Shown here piece after piece: positions 1 to 7,070 of a stretch of DNA of 32,576 bases (positions are counted from its first letter, which is position 1; each line of letters starts with the position of its first letter). The DNA is taken from NCBI GenBank assembly GCA_017545045.1, contig JAFYDA010000019.1:1-32576 (forward strand), read 5' to 3'. Both the position numbers and the translations under genes were made by a program. This DNA comes from Prevotella sp. (GTDB taxonomy: Bacteria; Bacteroidota; Bacteroidia; Bacteroidales; Bacteroidaceae). The notes below the pieces were generated by a model that saw nothing but the letters and a program-made list of their open reading frames with translations, was not told the DNA's origin and made no database searches.

Positions 1-131
1 TCCTCGCCCTCCTGCTTCTCTGTGCGGGCTACTGCCAGTGGGAAGCGTGCCACTGAAGCGGTTGTGAACTGACGAATCTGAGCGTCCTGGGCGATGAAAC
101 CTGAAATCTGGAAATTGTTGTTGTTTTGCAT
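1..131 (-). CDS. Single-stranded DNA-binding-like protein, N-terminal part, cut by the left edge
   Basis: A leftward reading frame starts at an ATG at 129-131 and stays open to the window edge, giving 43 residues. It begins MQNNNNFQISGFIAQDAQIR and continues with FTTASVARFPLAVAR. The order (a strand-like start, an xFIAQDAxIR step, then VARFxLAVxR) is the N-terminal OB-fold pattern of the SSB-like proteins carried on Bacteroidales conjugative elements. Such proteins bind single-stranded DNA during transfer or replication. The remainder lies outside the window, so length and C-terminal tail cannot be judged. Together with the integrase at 790-1950 it supports an integrated element on the left. 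Assignment rests on pattern recognition of a short fragment. Confidence 0.6.
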   Translation of the reverse strand, partial: MQNNNNFQISGFIAQDAQIRQFTTASVARFPLAVARTEKQEGE

Positions 132-789
132 AAGACTTTAATTTTTAGGGGTTATTAAATAAATTTTACGTGCAATATGGAGCAGGCAAGAGGAAGGCAT
201 GAAAAGGTCAAGGAATTACAAGGATAATTTTGAAAAACCACATTTTCTTTAGCCACTACTTGGCGTCAAGAAGAAAATGCGGAAAGCGTGTCGAAATTTT
301 GTGCGGGAATAAGGAGCCTGTGACTGGTACTTGCCGAATACCGCTTGCGCTAAATTTGCAAAGGAAAATTAGTAATAACGCCGGCTGAAAATGTGTCCGG
401 CAAAACCACCAAAATGTAAGGAAGATGATGGTCATCTGTCAGGTGCTATTTTCAGTAAACCACACGGGATGAATGTACGATTATTGGCCCTGCCAGGAGA
501 TGAGCTAATAGGAGGGCGACAGGAAGAGTTTATTATACAAGAATAAATTAGGCGTTGAAATGAACGGTCATATAGAATACGAATTGTTGAGAGCCGTTGA
601 TTCATAGTAGTTATGTAAAGCGAAATGGCTGACATAGGTGTCAAGCATATACATTATAATATAGGTAAGGCCTCACGTGTCTGTCAAAGAAGAGCCAATA
701 TTTAATGGAAGGAAAAAGGTGATGCTCTACCCGAAACAGAGAGCACCACCATCGGCATAAGGAGGCTTAGCAGGGAAGAATCAGGCTTC
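132..789. other. 658-bp stretch with no convincing gene
   Basis: Only short frames occur here. The longest, on the minus strand at 432-644, has no recognisable pattern. Two weak secondary structures are visible. One is an imperfect inverted repeat with 11 of 12 paired positions (238-249 with 271-282, 21-nt loop). The other is a 5-bp GCCGG/CCGGC hairpin (380-384 with 397-401). Neither has a clear U-tract. The stretch may hold the promoter of the SSB-like gene and other element control sequence. Confidence 0.6.
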
Positions 790-1950
790 TTATGTCTTTG
801 TTTTGCTTGTTTTACAAATTCTTTTCTCCAAGCCCTTCATAGCAGTTGCGACAGTCGTATCGAGCAACTTAGCGTATGTATCACGGGTTTGACGAGTACT
901 TGTATGTCCTAAGATACGTGCTATGATTTCCATATCGACTCCGCCATCATTTAATAACAGCGTAGCACCTGTATGTCTGGCCCAATGGCTTGTCACAGGC
1001 TTGTCAATTTTGGCAGCCTGTGCGACCAACTTTAGATAATCATTGTATTTCTCATTGGAGATAAGCGGCAGTTTGCCGTCATATTTAATTAAAATGTCTC
1101 TTGCCGGCTTCATGACATAAAAGGTGAACTCCACACCTGTTTTGCCTCGCTTCGCGGTGTATACTCCCGTCTTGTTTATCTGGCTGGTATCGAATGATTC
1201 AAGATCTACGTAACTAAGGCATGTATATGTCTGGAACACGAACAGGTCTCGGACACGTTCCAATGATTGGGTTGGCATTTCTGCCTTCCTCAATCTATTG
1301 AATTCCTCTGGTGTAAGATGCTTCTTCAGTCCATTGTTCTTCTCTTTATTTATTTGAATCCATTTGTATGGATTCCTTTTCAGGCATCCTTCTTCAATGG
1401 CATCAAGAATGAAAGAGTTAAGGAAACGATGGTAATTGTTCCACTTCGAATAGGGCTTCATACCTGTTTTAGCCAGTTCTTCGTCCATGCTGATGATCTT
1501 CTTGTCTGTGACATCGGAGAAATAGATAATCTTTCCCCAATCTTTGAGCCATTTAAGGAATCTGTCATACCTCTCTGCAGTGTCTTTGCTTTTTCCATAT
1601 ATACGTACTTTTGTACGTTCAACACAGAAGTCATAGAACAGACGCTTGTCTGTTGTCAGTTCTTCCATACGGCGCGGAATCTCGTCAAGGTTCAGGTTTC
1701 CTGATTCAACCATCGCATTGACTACTTTTCGTGCGCGTACCATAATAGAGCCGAGTAATTCATTTAGTTCTGCTGAATCAGGGCGGTTGACAACTGTTCC
1801 TCTATGCCATTCTTTGGGAAACAGACGAATTCCCGTTGAGACATACTTGGATTTCCTTTCAAGTGTGATTCTTAACTCCACAGAAACAGACTTCTTTGGG
1901 GTTGCTTTCTTTTTGCGGTCATATACAAAGACCAAAATTGGTACAATCAT
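790..1950 (-). CDS. Tyrosine recombinase/integrase, IntDOT-like
   Basis: This 386-residue protein cuts and rejoins DNA at attachment sites. Residues about 5-90 form the Arm-DNA-binding domain (MIVPILVFVYDRKKK, then RITLERKSKYVSTGIR). Residues 104-205 form the SAM-like core-binding domain, and 210-375 the catalytic domain. Visible catalytic residues are Lys270, His322, Arg325 (in SHWARHTGATLL), His349 (ILGHTS) and Tyr359 (the nucleophile, in RDTYAKL). The usual first arginine is replaced by Ser246 in TCLSYVDL. The integrase of the Bacteroides conjugative transposon CTnDOT also has a serine at that place, so the enzyme is probably active. It starts about 290 bp from tRNA-Ser and reads away from it. 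Three direct repeats just upstream may be its arm-type binding sites. The family is certain; the element type is not. Confidence 0.93.
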   Translation of the reverse strand: MIVPILVFVYDRKKKATPKKSVSVELRITLERKSKYVSTGIRLFPKEWHRGTVVNRPDSAELNELLGSIMVRARKVVNAMVESGNLNLDEIPRRMEELTTDKRLFYDFCVERTKVRIYGKSKDTAERYDRFLKWLKDWGKIIYFSDVTDKKIISMDEELAKTGMKPYSKWNNYHRFLNSFILDAIEEGCLKRNPYKWIQINKEKNNGLKKHLTPEEFNRLRKAEMPTQSLERVRDLFVFQTYTCLSYVDLESFDTSQINKTGVYTAKRGKTGVEFTFYVMKPARDILIKYDGKLPLISNEKYNDYLKLVAQAAKIDKPVTSHWARHTGATLLLNDGGVDMEIIARILGHTSTRQTRDTYAKLLDTTVATAMKGLEKRICKTSKTKT

Positions 1951-2005
1951 ATTAAAAATAGTTAAATTTGTTGCTCTTGCAATTTTTTAGTTCATTTTTA
2001 TCCAA

Positions 2006-2051
2006 GTGGTAAAACATCCGAAGTAGGGTGGTAAAACATGTGGTAAAACAT
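2006..2051. repeat. Three 12-bp direct repeats GTGGTAAAACAT upstream of the integrase
   Basis: Exact copies lie at 2006-2017, 2028-2039 and 2040-2051, so their starts are 22 and 12 bp apart. They sit between the integrase start and tRNA-Ser. Spacing near one and two helical turns and position next to an integrase suggest arm-type integrase or excisionase binding sites. That role is inferred. Confidence 0.75.
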
Positions 2052-2065
2052 TTCGTTCACGTCTT

Positions 2066-2085
2066 CTCATGTTATCTCACGTTAT
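2066..2085. repeat. Tandem 10-bp repeat CTCAYGTTAT
   Basis: Two adjacent copies, CTCATGTTAT at 2066-2075 and CTCACGTTAT at 2076-2085, differ at one base. They follow the three 12-bp repeats. A 12-bp perfect palindrome, CCCTTATAAGGG, follows at 2114-2125. All lie in the integrase-tRNA interval and may be part of a recombination or control site. Confidence 0.5.
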
Positions 2086-2180
2086 CACATGGATTTTTCG
2101 AGTGGTTTCTATCCCCTTATAAGGGTTGAAACAGAGGCACTTACAAGAGCTAAAATAATAAATGGCTGATTTTCAGCAAC

Positions 2181-2213
2181 AAAAAAAAGGAAGCCGCTTT
2201 AACGGTTTCCTTT
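2181..2213 (-). terminator. Intrinsic terminator of tRNA-Ser
   Basis: Read leftward, an 11-bp stem (2203-2213 with 2186-2196, one G-U pair, 6-nt loop) is followed directly by a run of eight T (complement of A 2181-2188). It lies 30 nt beyond the 3' end of tRNA-Ser on the same strand. Confidence 0.85.
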
Positions 2214-2216
2214 CAG

Positions 2217-2258
2217 TTTTGCGGAGAGTGAGGCTCCTTTTGCGGAAGGTGAGGGATT
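2217..2258. repeat. Tandem near-copy of the tRNA-Ser 3' end
   Basis: The 21-bp units 2217-2237 and 2238-2258 are adjacent and match at the first nine bases and again at GTGAGG. The second unit is the true 3' end of tRNA-Ser (acceptor and part of the T arm). The first unit, read on the tRNA strand as CCTCACTCTCCGCAAAA, looks like the 3' end of a different serine tRNA. This could be an attachment-site footprint or a tRNA remnant. Confidence 0.6.
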
Positions 2259-2330
2259 CAAACCCCCGATACCCGAAAGGGGTATACCGGATTTCGAGTC
2301 CAGCGCGATCGATCACTCTGCCAACCTTCC
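2243..2330 (-). tRNA. tRNA-Ser (anticodon CGA)
   Basis: The 88-nt gene has a 7-bp acceptor stem (GGAAGGT with ACCTTCC) and a G discriminator. The anticodon stem CTGGA/TCCGG encloses loop CTCGAAA, so the anticodon is CGA and reads codon UCG. A long variable arm (GTATACCCCTTTCGGGTATC) and a T arm follow. The long variable arm is diagnostic of the serine class. The CCA end is not encoded: the next bases are CAA. A matching promoter lies upstream and an intrinsic terminator downstream. The 3' end faces the integrase gene, so it is a candidate integration target. Confidence 0.95.
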
Positions 2331-2347
2331 TTCCTCTTTTGCGGCTG

Positions 2348-2378
2348 CAAAGGTAATACAATTTTCCGATTTGACAAA
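2348..2378 (-). promoter_or_regulatory. Promoter of tRNA-Ser
   Basis: On the minus strand TTTG (complement of 2375-2378) is followed after 19 bp by TACCTTTG (complement of 2348-2355). This fits the Bacteroidetes -33/-7 promoter form exactly. The tRNA 5' end at 2330 lies about 17 bp beyond the -7 box. Confidence 0.85.
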
Positions 2379-2417
2379 AAAAAATCGGAAAAAAGTTCTT
2401 GTTCCAAGAATTTTGAT

Positions 2418-2425
2418 TATATTTG
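2418..2425 (+). promoter_or_regulatory. -7 box of the cdd promoter
   Basis: TATATTTG matches the TAnnTTTG form; TTG at 2399-2401 is a weak -33 candidate. Transcription would start near 2432, about 12 nt before the ATG at 2444. This rules out the in-frame TTG at 2423, which lies inside the box. Confidence 0.7.
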
Positions 2426-2443
2426 CAAACAAATTACGATGTC

Positions 2444-2917
2444 ATGAAGTATTTGGAAATAAAAACCATTATTACAGAATACCAAATAGAGGAGCTCAGC
2501 GAGGAGGACAGGCAGCTTATAGAACTGGCCATAGAGGCGACAAATCGCTCATACGCTCCCTACTCGCATTTTTGCGTCGGCGCTGCCGTGCTGCTGAACA
2601 ATGGTGCAACACTCATTGGGTGTAACCAAGAGAATGCTTCATACCCCGTAGGGCTGTGTGCCGAACGCACGGCACTTTTTTCCGCAGGCGTCCAGTATCC
2701 CGACGTTCCGGTGAAGTCAATGGCCATTGTTGCACGCAATACGGAGGGGGTGCTGCTGGATGAGCCGATATCGCCATGTGGCATGTGCCGTCAAGCTGTT
2801 ATTGAAACAGAGACACGATTCAAGCAGCCAGTACGCATTCTGCTCTACGGCCGTAAGAAAATCTATGCGGTAGACAGCATCAAAACGCTAATGCCACTAT
2901 CGTTCACCGACTTCTAA
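2444..2917 (+). CDS. cdd: Cytidine deaminase
   Basis: The 157-residue protein deaminates cytidine and deoxycytidine to uridine and deoxyuridine in the cytoplasm, for pyrimidine salvage. Substrate pocket sequence SYAPYSHFCVGAAV lies at about 36-49. The zinc site is Cys72-Ala-Glu74 (LCAERTAL, Glu as proton shuttle) with Cys112 and Cys115 (PCGMCRQ). Length fits the homotetrameric class. ATG at 2444 was chosen because a frame from TTG at 2423 would start inside the -7 box. The stop codon overlaps that of the convergent lipoprotein gene by four bases, so no terminator separates them. Confidence 0.96.
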   Translation: MKYLEIKTIITEYQIEELSEEDRQLIELAIEATNRSYAPYSHFCVGAAVLLNNGATLIGCNQENASYPVGLCAERTALFSAGVQYPDVPVKSMAIVARNTEGVLLDEPISPCGMCRQAVIETETRFKQPVRILLYGRKKIYAVDSIKTLMPLSFTDF

Positions 2918-4251
2918 TAGCAACCCCAACCCTTGGCTGTTGAGAGTGAGTCAAGGTGGAAGTCGTAATAGAAATTCTTCTCGTCGATGTTGATAAAGTG
3001 CATCTTCCCTTGTATGCTGTCCTTCGGCGTTTCCCAAAGAATATTCCTGAATCGCAATGTATCGGCAATCTGCGGTGTGCGCAGCAGTGAGTTGCTAAAA
3101 GCATACGCCATCGAGGTGACGGTGTCGTTGATTATGCGCATCCAAACATCATCGGCATAGCCCGTGATGATGGAACTATCGCAATTAAGGGCATAGAGCG
3201 GCATCACATTGGTAAAACGCAGAGCAGCACGCCCACCGGTCTGAAAAGGATAGAACTGTGCGAGGGTACAGCGGGATAGCTCGACACGACCGCCATTGAT
3301 ACTCACGCAGTCGCCTGCGGCATTAGTAAACTGGCACTGTCGAAGCCGGATGTTGGAATGACGACTGACAAGCCCGTCGCCGTCGCAATTGTGAACAACA
3401 CAACGATACATGTCAAGCCGTAACGTCGTAGTATCGCAAGCGGCAGAGTCACACAGGACACCGTAGAGTCCTGCATTGCGAATCTCCGTACGTCGCAAAA
3501 CATTGCCAGAAGATGAAGCGTGGAACACAATGCCACCAGACTTGCCCCATTGTCCGCTGACACGGTCGTAGGGCAAATAGTCAAACATGTGGTCGAGACG
3601 GTCGCCACGGAAAATGGCACTATCTGTCAGCAGTCGGCCGTAGACATCTATTCCCCTGCCATCGTGGAAATAAACGGTCGTATTGCGAATGGTCAGCGTG
3701 GCAGCACTATCGACACTGATACCACCATAGACTACAATCGGACAGGCTGATTCTATAAGGCTGTCGTTGTGGATAACGACATCATGAAGTTTCATGGCGT
3801 CCCAGGCCCAAGCACGCAGACAGACATTCTGCTCCACCCCGCTCTCAAGCACGAACACCAGATGATCTTCCACCAGTTGCGGATCCAGCTGATGACGCTC
3901 GGGGGCTGTCAGTTCGACAAAGACGCGCAAACTATCATCCTTTCTAATCTCAAGGTCATTAACAGACGACCCCATGGAATTGTCAAGGAACGAGCCATCA
4001 ATGTTGACACGAAATCCCGTCTGGTTACCATTTCTCAGACGGACGGAGTTAAGACGGATTCCGTCTCCAGAATGGTTGTAGACCCAAAAGGAATAAGTGG
4101 ACGAGCCTATGCCGGTAAAAACGGTGTCCATTTTAACGGTATCGGACGAGAAGGTCAGCAAGGCTCCACGACTCGTTGTGAACGAATCATTTTCGGAACA
4201 GCCTATCAGAGCCGCAACAACAGCCAGTATATAAAAAAAGTGTCGCCTCAT
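2914..4251 (-). CDS. Right-handed beta-helix lipoprotein
   Basis: This 445-residue protein has a lipoprotein signal peptide (MRRHFFYILAVVAALIGC, lipidated Cys18). Residues about 25-140 contain strand-rich sequence (TFSSDTVKMDTVFTGIGSST, VYNHSGDGIRLNSVRL). Residues 160-390 have short repeated turns of the kind found in right-handed parallel beta-helices (TIRNTTVYFHDGRGIDVYG, TEIRNAGLYGVLCDS, RCVVHNCDGDGLVSRHSNIR, NAAGDCVSINGGRVELSRC). Such folds often bind or cleave polysaccharide, but no catalytic set can be named, so an enzymatic role is not claimed. It is probably anchored in the envelope. The gene is divergent from the DUF4105 operon and convergent with cdd. Related proteins are known in Bacteroidales, mostly without function. 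Confidence 0.85.
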   Translation of the reverse strand: MRRHFFYILAVVAALIGCSENDSFTTSRGALLTFSSDTVKMDTVFTGIGSSTYSFWVYNHSGDGIRLNSVRLRNGNQTGFRVNIDGSFLDNSMGSSVNDLEIRKDDSLRVFVELTAPERHQLDPQLVEDHLVFVLESGVEQNVCLRAWAWDAMKLHDVVIHNDSLIESACPIVVYGGISVDSAATLTIRNTTVYFHDGRGIDVYGRLLTDSAIFRGDRLDHMFDYLPYDRVSGQWGKSGGIVFHASSSGNVLRRTEIRNAGLYGVLCDSAACDTTTLRLDMYRCVVHNCDGDGLVSRHSNIRLRQCQFTNAAGDCVSINGGRVELSRCTLAQFYPFQTGGRAALRFTNVMPLYALNCDSSIITGYADDVWMRIINDTVTSMAYAFSNSLLRTPQIADTLRFRNILWETPKDSIQGKMHFINIDEKNFYYDFHLDSLSTAKGWGCY

Positions 4252-4296
4252 TACTTTTTTTAACGGACATCAAGCCCGATTATTGTATTTATTTTG

Positions 4297-4304
4297 TAAT
4301 TTTG
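4297..4304 (+). promoter_or_regulatory. -7 box of the DUF4105-secA-ispE operon
   Basis: TAATTTTG matches TAnnTTTG and ends only 4 nt before the GTG start at 4309. No good -33 TTTG is seen at the expected distance. If used, the transcript would be essentially leaderless. Confidence 0.55.
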
Positions 4305-4308
4305 CAGC

Positions 4309-5496
4309 GTGAAACGTACCAACTACATAATCAGGCGAATTTTCCTGATTGTAATTGGGCTCTGTGGCTTGCTGCCTTCGAAGGCAGAAGAGATGGAGCC
4401 GGTACACTATATGGACAGCGTGGAGTTTTCGTTGATCACGTGTTCGCCCCATGATGAAGTATACAGCCTTTACGGTCATTCTGCACTGAGATACCACGAC
4501 CTACATCAGGACACGCAGGAAGACATCGTGTTCAACTGGGGCGTCTTCAACTATAACAAGCCATTCTTCGTGCTCCGTTTCGTGTTTGGCCTCACCGACT
4601 ATGAATTGGGAATCGCTGACTTCCAGCCGTTTTGCAAATTCTATCAGCGATGGGGATGCTCTGTGACAGAGCAGGTTTTAAACTTAACAACGGAAGAGAA
4701 GGAGCGGCTAAAGTCGGCATTAGCCGATAACTATCGTCCAGAGAATAGAGTATACCGCTATAACTACTTCTACGACAATTGTTCAACCCGTCCACGAGAC
4801 ATGATAGAACGTTGCGTCAGCGGAAAAGTCATTTATTATCCACGCGAAGACTTTGAACCAAGTTTCCGCAGAATGGTTAGTCAGAAAACTGCACAATACC
4901 CCTGGGCTACTTTTGGCAACGACATGCTGTTAGGTGTCAAGTCTGACCTAAAAACCAACCGTAAGGAACAAGAGTTCCTGCCAGAAAATTTGCTCTACGA
5001 CTTTGACCACGCACAGATAAAGTGTAACGACGGCATGTTGAAACCGCTGGTAAAGGAGAGGCGAATAGCCGTTCAGTCTGGCATACAATTCATCGAACCG
5101 GGTTTTCCACTGACACCACTGGCGTGCGGTCTCATCCTGTTAGCATTGTCGCTGATTGTCTTTGCTTTCGAATGGAAACGAAGAAAGACATACAAATACT
5201 GGGACGTCATGCTGATGCTATTAACAGGCTTGGCAGGCTGTGTTCTATTTGTCATGATCTTTTCACAGCATCCCACGACAACCCTCAACCTGCAATTACT
5301 ACTGATAAATCCCGTTCATCTTTTTTATATCCCAACCATCTGGAAACGGCGCAAATCACGCTATTGGCAGGTTCTGGTCGGCATGGTTTTGCTGTTCATG
5401 ATCGGCAGCATATTCCAGCACTTCGCCGAAGGTGTCATATTTTTGGCACTATGTTTGCTCATCAGATATTGGTCACACGTTAGAAATGAAAAATAA
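4309..5496 (+). CDS. DUF4105 (Lnb N-terminal domain) integral membrane protein
   Basis: The 395-residue protein starts with GTG and a signal segment (IIRRIFLIVIGLCGLLPSKA). Residues about 30-250 form the exported Lnb_N/DUF4105 domain, with EFSLITCSPHDEVYSLYGHS, FNWGVFNYNKPFF and YNYFYDNCSTRPRDMIE. The conserved His, Asn and Cys are reminiscent of a cysteine-peptidase-like fold. Residues 270-390 hold about five membrane segments. The molecular role of the family is not settled. A later start would remove the signal peptide, so GTG 4309 is preferred; it lacks a ribosome binding site and lies directly behind a promoter box. Its last 11 bp overlap the next gene, so the two are probably translationally coupled. 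Confidence 0.85.
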   Translation: MKRTNYIIRRIFLIVIGLCGLLPSKAEEMEPVHYMDSVEFSLITCSPHDEVYSLYGHSALRYHDLHQDTQEDIVFNWGVFNYNKPFFVLRFVFGLTDYELGIADFQPFCKFYQRWGCSVTEQVLNLTTEEKERLKSALADNYRPENRVYRYNYFYDNCSTRPRDMIERCVSGKVIYYPREDFEPSFRRMVSQKTAQYPWATFGNDMLLGVKSDLKTNRKEQEFLPENLLYDFDHAQIKCNDGMLKPLVKERRIAVQSGIQFIEPGFPLTPLACGLILLALSLIVFAFEWKRRKTYKYWDVMLMLLTGLAGCVLFVMIFSQHPTTTLNLQLLLINPVHLFYIPTIWKRRKSRYWQVLVGMVLLFMIGSIFQHFAEGVIFLALCLLIRYWSHVRNEK

Positions 5497-7033
5497 ATAC
5501 CTATATATAACCCTGCTAACCATCCTCGGGATTACGCCTGAGACGATGGCCCAAAGCAAGATACTGTATGCGCCACGACTGGTGGTTACCATTACTATTG
5601 ACCAGCTGCGCACCGACTATTTGGAAGCGTTTACTCCACTTTACGGTGCCGGAGGTTTCAAGAAGCTGTTGGAGCAGGGATTAGTTTTCTACAACGCCGG
5701 CTACCCTTTCAATCCCATTGATCGAGCTTCGGCTACTGCCACTCTTGCAACAGGGGTAACGCCTTATTACCACGGCATTGTGGGAGAACGATGGTTGAAT
5801 CGTGAGACCCTCCGTCCCGTATTTAGTACGGGGGATAAGCAAACAGCGGACAACCTGCAGACATCAACCATTGGTGATGAACTGAAAGTGTCTACAGAAG
5901 GCAAGGCCAAGGTTTACAGCATCGCTCCGTTCAATGATGCTGCACTGATGATGGCAGGTCATGCCGCTGACGGTTCTTTTTGGATAGATGATCAGGATGG
6001 TCTCTGGAAGAGTTCTGACTATTACTCGAACAACCAGCCGCAATGGCTACTTGCTTTTAATGAGTTGCATTCATTAGCAAATAAAGAAAAAAAGCCTGTC
6101 TGGGAACCATTTATTGAACTATCTGGCAAATTCAATTATTATCAGCACACCGAGAACGAGACGCCTTTTATGCACAAGTTCACGGGTGTCAGTCGGTTTA
6201 ACCAGATGAAAAGTAGCGGTATTATCAACTCCTATGTCACAGACATGGTGCAGCATTGTGTAATGCAGGAGTCGATGGGTTTTGACCGTATTACCGACTT
6301 TTTGGCAGTTACCTATTATGCGGGGACATTCAATCATCAACCCATGTCAGATTGTCAGATTGAATTACAGGATACTTACGTGCGGCTGGATCACGAACTG
6401 GCGAGACTGATAACTTACCTGCAGGGTAAATTAGGCGAAGAGCACGTGCTCTTTGTTATTACGTCAACGGGCTATAGTGACACAGAAAGTGCCGATTACG
6501 AGAAATACCACATACCCACAGGAACCTTCTACATGAACCGCACGTCTGACCTGCTGAACATGTATTATGGGGCCATATATGGTCAGGGACGCTATGTCGA
6601 AGCATGCTTCCAGAACCAACTGTTCTTGAACCACAAGCTATTAGAGTCGAAGCGTATCTCACTGACAGATGCCTGTACACGCGCCCAAGAGTTCTTGGCA
6701 CAGTTGTCGGGCGTCCGCAACGTATATAGTGGACTACAGTTGTTGACCAACATCAACGAACAGACACGCAAGATAAGAAACGGATATAACCCCTCTCACT
6801 GCGGTGACATACTCATTGAAGTGTCGCCAGGATGGAAGCTCTATAATGAGGAAAATCAAGACACTCAGCTCTCACGAGCTTCATTCATTCAGTTCCCTCT
6901 TATTTTCTTAGGTGCAAAAACAAAGAGTGAACGTATCGACGACCACGTGACCGTCGACCGTATAGCACCGACAATTGCAAAATCCATCCGCATACGCGCC
7001 CCTAATGCTTGTTCTACAGAACCGCTGTTCTAA
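5486..7033 (+). CDS. PafA-like alkaline phosphatase superfamily protein, probably inactive
   Basis: This is a 515-residue exported protein (signal peptide about 1-22, MAQS cleavage region). Overall it matches the single-domain PafA-type phosphatase/phosphodiesterase family: LVVTITIDQLRTDYL at 32-46, GGFKKLLEQGLVFYNAGYPF, HGIVGERW, LQDTYVRLDHELARLITYL and VDRIAPTIAKSI near the end. The metal site looks destroyed. Asp39 is kept. Where active members have YTAPGHAS with the Thr nucleophile, this protein has DRASATAT. The TADHG motif (Asp-His ligands) reads TSTGYSD, and the late histidine region reads QLSRASFIQFPLIF. It is therefore likely a pseudophosphatase, perhaps binding a substrate or partner. 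ATG 5486 is preferred because the frame before it encodes no signal peptide. It is second in the operon, 37 bp before secA. Confidence 0.85.
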   Translation: MKNKYLYITLLTILGITPETMAQSKILYAPRLVVTITIDQLRTDYLEAFTPLYGAGGFKKLLEQGLVFYNAGYPFNPIDRASATATLATGVTPYYHGIVGERWLNRETLRPVFSTGDKQTADNLQTSTIGDELKVSTEGKAKVYSIAPFNDAALMMAGHAADGSFWIDDQDGLWKSSDYYSNNQPQWLLAFNELHSLANKEKKPVWEPFIELSGKFNYYQHTENETPFMHKFTGVSRFNQMKSSGIINSYVTDMVQHCVMQESMGFDRITDFLAVTYYAGTFNHQPMSDCQIELQDTYVRLDHELARLITYLQGKLGEEHVLFVITSTGYSDTESADYEKYHIPTGTFYMNRTSDLLNMYYGAIYGQGRYVEACFQNQLFLNHKLLESKRISLTDACTRAQEFLAQLSGVRNVYSGLQLLTNINEQTRKIRNGYNPSHCGDILIEVSPGWKLYNEENQDTQLSRASFIQFPLIFLGAKTKSERIDDHVTVDRIAPTIAKSIRIRAPNACSTEPLF

Positions 7034-7070
7034 GAAAATGAGAAAACAAGAAAATAAAGAATAAAATAAT

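Larger units (their letters stand above)
1..2216. mobile_element. Putative right end of an integrated element at tRNA-Ser
   Basis: Inference from context. An SSB-like gene fragment, a tyrosine recombinase, 12-bp direct repeats and a partial copy of the tRNA-Ser 3' end lie together in that order. The integrase starts near the tRNA and reads away from it, as is usual for islands integrated at a tRNA 3' end. The opposite end and any second attachment site lie to the left of the window. The exact boundary is unknown; it could be anywhere between the integrase promoter region and position 2258. Confidence 0.5.

Noticed and set aside
238..282. Inverted repeat as a terminator
   Set aside because: No U-tract follows on either strand and no gene ends there; kept only as a note in the non-coding stretch.
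432..644. 70-residue minus-strand frame in the left non-coding stretch
   Set aside because: No recognisable pattern, no promoter box or ribosome binding site.
2114..2125. CCCTTATAAGGG as a regulator operator
   Set aside because: A single 12-bp palindrome without a second copy or a linked regulator; mentioned only as part of the integrase-side repeats.
2162..2361. Two opposite frames of about 60 residues over tRNA-Ser
   Set aside because: They simply read through the tRNA gene and its terminator.
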